NCBI GenBank assembly: GCA_963277665.1
Contig: OY728121.1
Location: 1,655,382,062 to 1,655,446,061, forward strand
Length of the DNA: 64,000 bases
Reading direction: 5' to 3'
Source: Viscum album
Lineage: Eukaryota > Streptophyta > Magnoliopsida > Santalales > Viscaceae
The notes under the pieces are model-generated. The model was given only the letters and a program-made list of their open reading frames with translations, was not told where the DNA came from and searched no databases. A program made the translations under genes and the position numbers. Positions 59,750 to 64,000 of this stretch are shown piece after piece (within the stretch, counting starts at the first letter, position 1; every line of letters starts with the position of its first letter).

Positions 59750-60640
59750 TGTCACCACCGCAGCAAGCCATGTCACCCAAAAAAATTTCTTCTTCCCCAT
59801 TATACCCCCAAAGCCTCGCGCCCGAACTCCTAATTCTTTCACCTCCGCCCGTAGACACACCTCTCAGAATCGATTAGGGTTTCCGCAGTCATCGATTCCT
59901 GCCCTCTCCTCCCGTATTCCGTCTCCATCCTTGACCCAGGCGTGACTCCTTCGTCGTCAAATCTCACCACCAATTCTCCATTCCCCTCATCAGCACTATT
60001 TTTCCTTCAACACCATCCTTGGCGCCATCTAGGGTTACCTACACTTGCGACTCCTCCCCCGCTCACGCAAACTCGCCACCTCTCATGCAACCGCGAACCT
60101 GCTCGGGAAATACCCTTGAAGAACCTAGGGTTTTTTCATCATCAATCACGCCATATTCATCCACATCGCCTAACTTATTTCCATCCTCCCTCCCATATCG
60201 CGACGATCCTCCAACACGATTCCATTACCCCCCGTGCTTCCTCATTCTTCCCTACCTGTTAGGGTTTCACTTCCTCCGACTTCTCCTAAGGTAATGCCGC
60301 CCTCCTCAAATCTCTCCATCTACATTGCCTATTTCACATTCATCTTAGCATCCTCCACTTTCTTCTACACTTCCAGCCTCTCCACCTACCGCATCTTAAT
60401 TTGCTTCGCTTCCGTGCGTCTGAATTTTTTATCAGCATCGACCAGGTGCTCCTTCTATGTCTATCACCACTGTTTATATATCCAATCCCCACCCCTTCCG
60501 CTCTTTACATCCACTTTCATCTCACACGGTATGTTGTTACTATCGTCTCCCTTAAAAATACCTTCTGTTCATGATATTTTTCACCTATATCTATGGTAAC
60601 CCTACATTTACAGGGGAGGATAATCTACGCACCGCAAAAC
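59750..60640 (+). other. C-rich leader-like sequence inside the Helitron-like element
   Basis: C/T-rich and far more GC-rich than its neighbours. It contains AGGGTTT phrases (59872, 60127, 60260) typical of plant 5' UTRs and early exons, and a possible donor (CTCCTAAGGTAATG, 60283-60296). Overlapping frames (59942-60262, 60019-60294, 60234-60599) are Pro/Ser/His-rich and match nothing I know. A captured promoter/5' exon is the likeliest reading. Confidence 0.4.
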
Positions 60641-61103
60641 TTCCTTGGGGTCAGTATTTTAGTTCCTTGTAGTTGCAGTAGCCACTAAAGAAGTCATTTT
60701 ATTATACTATTTTGTTCCAATTTACCATTACAATTCCATTACCTTTGAATCCTTGTAATATTTTTAAATGCATTTGGTTTCCCCTTCTAAATTTGCAGGA
60801 GTTTAGGTAATCAAGGACAGGTATGAATGTGTTCAATGTATGATGGTTAAGTATATTCATATAAATCATGTTTTAAATTTTAGAAAACACAGTTACTGTT
60901 CACCATATAATCATTTTGTGTTTCTCTCATCTGCTGATGTGACCTTCCAACTTAGGTTCAATCAATATATTAAATGTATATTAATACCCATCCTGCTAAC
61001 ATGAGACCACCAAATCTTACTTACCTGACAAATGCATCCTTATCACCTTTAATGGAATTTCTTTTGTTTATCATTGAAGCCAAAAATCCACTGAATTTTC
61101 ATG

Positions 61104-61319
61104 TGATTATAAATATTGTGAGAGTTCATTTTGTTTTATCAATTCCTTGAAGGATGACATTCGTGATGGAAAATCGAGCTTCTGAGGCAAAAAACAGCAT
61201 TGATGGTAATGCTTTTTTATGCATCCTTGATTTCTTTTTTCCTTTTTCTATTTATTTTCCAATGTAACTCTGTGTTGATTGTACGTTTTTCAGCTCATGT
61301 CTGATTAGATATTTGATTG
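61104..61319 (+). repeat. Direct duplication with putative exon, first copy
   Basis: Matches 61624-61835 at a fixed offset of 520 bp. It includes TTCATTTTGTTTTATCAATT, GGATGACATTCGTGAT and CTCTGTGTTGAT. A short potential exon (MTFVMENRASEAKNSID) lies between an AG and a GTAATG. In this copy the frame is open; the second copy has a stop (TGATTGAAA). Confidence 0.75.
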
Positions 61320-61623
61320 TGTTTGGTTTTATGACTGAATGAAACATTTTATAGCTGGGTTGTAGTTATGGGCTTTCATGGATCTTTGCATGCCTGAAGA
61401 TATGTGTCACCAATTTGAATTAGCATTATAAGGTGATTATTCCTATTTATAATTTATATGCATCGGTTTTGTTGAACTAAATTATGAAAAAAATCACCTC
61501 CATAGAGAAATATAGGGATTTTTTAAAATCTGGAAATCAAAAAATCCTGTTACTCAAGTATGAAATTCCTTCAAACAACAACAATAGATTTCTGTTTTCT
61601 TGTCACAATGCATACTACTCATT

Positions 61624-61835
61624 TGATTATAAATATTCTGAAAGTTCATTTTGTTTTATCAATTCCTTGAAGGATGACATTCGTGATTGAAAATCGAGCT
61701 TTACACGCAAAAAAACAGCATTGGTGGTAATTATTTTTTATACTGCCTTGATTTCTTTTTTCCTTTTGGTGTTTCTTTGCCTATGAAACTCTGTGTTGAT
61801 GGAAACTTTTTCAGATCATGTATGATTAGAGTTTT
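61624..61835 (+). repeat. Direct duplication with putative exon, second copy
   Basis: Second copy of 61104-61319 with scattered substitutions. The spacer between them (61320-61623) is unrelated. From here to 63600 I see AT-rich DNA with several exon-like islands but no identifiable protein. Confidence 0.75.
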
Positions 61836-63618
61836 GTTTCTTTTTTCTATCATTAAATAGAGAAACCATAAGACTGTTACCTAGAATAAGCCTCCTTGCA
61901 TTCATTGACACGTTGATAATACATCATTATTCCTTTTTTTCAATGGCAATGATTTTTATATTGTTTTGAGTGTTTCAGATTATGTTACATAGACCAATTT
62001 TCATGGAATGAAATATGAGATGTGGATGTGTTTTGTATAAGCAAGGGCAGGGGTTGATATAATTGGTTTTCTCTTGGTTATCTTAATTAGTGCTACATTA
62101 ATGTATTTTTAGTATGTTTGTATGCATGGTCTAGATGCTCTTTTAATATATAAAAATACTTTAAAACAGCTTATTGTGTTGGATTTTTCTATTAAATTAA
62201 TAACTGTATGTAACTTTTTGGGTACAAACATTTTGTAACATTTTTTAAATGTTTCATAATCATGATTAAATCAGCCATACTCAATTAATATAAAGATCTC
62301 CATTTTCAATCATGATCAAAACCATGAAGGTGAATTATGATGCAGCATTCTCTGTTTCTGCCATCTTTGTTTTTCTATTAGAGAGTTGTATGTGATTTGA
62401 GTACCTATGTAATTGGAGGTTTGTGGAAATTTTTTATTCGATCTTGATAATGAAATAATTTTTTGTAATATTTGTCTTTACTGCATGAATCTTTAAATTT
62501 TTTTAATTATATAATCTATTTCTTATAGTATCTCTCGAAATCAATTACAGAGTGGGGGAGTTCCTCTAAAGAGCATGCAACCAGTTCCTACATTAATTAG
62601 TTCATGTTATCTAGGGTGAGATTAATTTTAATGTTTAATTTTGTTATTACTCAATAAAAAACTTTGCTGCTATTTTTTATATTGAAACATAATTTTTTTT
62701 CGGGAATTCCATACTGTTATTCAACCAAGTATTCGTTGTGAAACTATGATATTTTGTTATGTTTTTTGATGGGTTGATTCTCAAAGAAGGTTTTCTATAC
62801 AAGAAAGTATCCATTGAGAAAATAAACTATTGGGTGTAAATCCTTCATCGAAGGAGCTTGAAAATTTTCACCACTATATAAATGAGTATTCTGAACAGGC
62901 AGACTTGATAACATGGATTTTTTGTGAAAAAATAAAAAACCATAGTCATGTAATTAGTTTTAAATGTGATATAGATGGATTTGGTGTGCATACTTTCTTA
63001 TTCATTGAGAATGTCATGGCCTATTTCATTTCACCATTTTGGTGTGCATGATTCTTTCCGTTGGTTTTTTGAAGCAGTATTATCTGGCCAACCTTATTAA
63101 AGTATCGTGAAATCTTTTCAAAATTTTCTACTAACCCATTCTAGGTCTGATCCTATAGTCATGGGTATCAAATAAGGGTATGTTATCATGGTAATGTAGC
63201 AATTTGGAACTCAATTGATGGTTAATTTATAAGGTTCACATGATGAAATTTTTTCTTGCACACCTTGACATTGCTGGTCTATTTTCAAAATAAAGTATTC
63301 TCAATCAGTATGAATGTCGTTTAAGATTACCATATATATGCTACTAACGTGGTACTATTGTTTCTCATCTTTGAACAACAATCTAACTGTTTACATAAGT
63401 TATTTCAATTATAGAACTAGCAGGTTAGTCAAGCAACATGACTGATATGAATGATGTAGATATCATGAAGGAATCAACAGTTGTATCAGTGGTTTTGTAA
63501 GTTTAACTCATTCCACTAGAAAATGTATTTAGTTTGTGTTCACTATTACTGCCTCTCCATTACTCTTTAGTTATTTATCTTTCCATTGATTTTTTCTGGC
63601 ATATCCCTTGTTTTTTAG

Positions 63619-63656
63619 AAACCTGGTGGAATAATTTCTCTTATGGATGAAGCCTG
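63619..63656 (+). pseudogene. Captured myosin motor-domain exon
   Basis: A 38-bp exon between TTTTTTAG and GTAAGC encodes KPGGIISLMDEA plus two bases of the next codon. This matches the conserved KPGGII.LLDEAC segment of myosin motor domains and is split after the first two bases of the Cys codon. Family myosins continue with MFP..THE.F, and degenerate text beginning CATGTGTCC follows at about 63957 after TACTAG, possibly the next exon. No other motor exons are readable upstream. Myosins XI and VIII move cargo along actin; this is at most a fragment. Confidence 0.5.
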
Positions 63657-64000
63657 GTAAGCAAGAAACCTCCAAAAATTACTTCCTTCCTTTCAAACCA
63701 TTTTGATACTGTGAGGCATTTAAAGATCATAATTATTATACAAACTTCTTTACATTATTTTCATCCATGAAATGGATTTTTAGGTGCAGGAAGATTCACT
63801 TTTGTTTGTATTTTTTCATATATTTCTAATTTGGAAATATTATTTGATTTCTTTACCTCTATAATATCATTGTTGCTCTGTCACCTGCATTCCATTGTAA
63901 GAAATCTGTTCCAGTGAAACCCATTTTGGTATTAATATTTTCTTCTTCATACTAGACATGTGTCCCTAAACACATCTTATTTCATTATAGTGACAACTGA

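Larger units (their letters stand above)
59710..64000 (+). mobile_element. Helitron-like element, left end, running off the window
   Basis: Starts TCCACTATATTTACTAAACC exactly where the 3' LTR of D breaks between A and T. Plant Helitrons start TC, often followed by TA-rich text of this kind, and insert between A and T without target duplication. The uninterrupted LTR reads GAATA then TTTG, so the insertion point is A/T as expected. The right end (CTRR after a hairpin) is not in the window, and no Rep/helicase gene is seen. Content looks like captured gene pieces. If the right end is not found, a deletion or another insertion type is possible. Confidence 0.55.

Noticed and set aside
59942..60599. 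Three overlapping frames of 91-121 codons as possible proteins
   Set aside because: Low-complexity Pro/Ser/His text in a C-rich leader with no conserved motif; the overlap of frames argues for composition.
1..64000. CRISPR arrays, rRNA genes, organellar or bacterial DNA
   Set aside because: No regularly spaced identical repeats with unique spacers, no rRNA-like stretches, and the gene content is entirely plant transposons and gene fragments.

Overview
This window is repeat-dominated nuclear DNA from a flowering plant, or at least a seed plant, with a large genome. The evidence is the element content: Ty3/gypsy and Ty1/copia retrotransposons, an L1-type LINE, CACTA (En/Spm) DNA transposons, a Helitron-like left end, and gene fragments carrying GT-AG introns. 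The species cannot be named from the sequence. I found no intact host gene, tRNA, rRNA or organellar sequence. Nearly every coding stretch is a transposon gene broken by stops and frameshifts.

Layout: (1) 1-5485 is a minus-strand Ty3/gypsy element (C) entering from the left edge: reverse transcriptase, protease and gag, then its long LTR. (2) 5486-7629 is AT-rich DNA without genes. (3) 7630-42267 is a four-level nest. A roughly 1-kb non-coding CACTA element (O) is split by a large LTR element (A), with LTRs at 7800-9352 and 39915-41445. Inside A sits a gypsy element (B), 12084-39731, flanked by AACAT on both sides. Inside the 5' LTR of B sits a 17-kb CACTA transposon (N), 13431-30398, flanked by GGA on both sides. 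(4) 42268-45105 is the 5' half of a LINE. (5) 45106-49300 is unclassified, LTR-like DNA. (6) 49302-50201 is the start of an Athila/Tat-like element (E), interrupted by a gypsy element (D), 50202 onward. (7) The 3' LTR of D stops at 59709, where a Helitron-like left end begins and runs past the window edge.

CACTA N carries the usual two genes of its superfamily: a TNP2/TNPD-type transposase (17961-21386) and a TNPA-like Transposase_24-family protein (21718-23935). Its ends carry subterminal repeats, normally the binding sites for the TNPA protein. It also holds cargo: a fragment of an HMGB chromatin-protein gene with introns retained, two antisense copia fragments on either side of it, and four arrays of G-rich minisatellite, all G-rich on the plus strand.

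The most noteworthy points are the readable insertion order, the HMGB fragment in the CACTA, the G-rich arrays, and the Helitron-like insertion carrying a small exon that matches the motor domain of plant myosins. All element boundaries were placed by eye from repeat comparison; alignments would refine them by a few bases, or by tens of bases for elements A, C and E.
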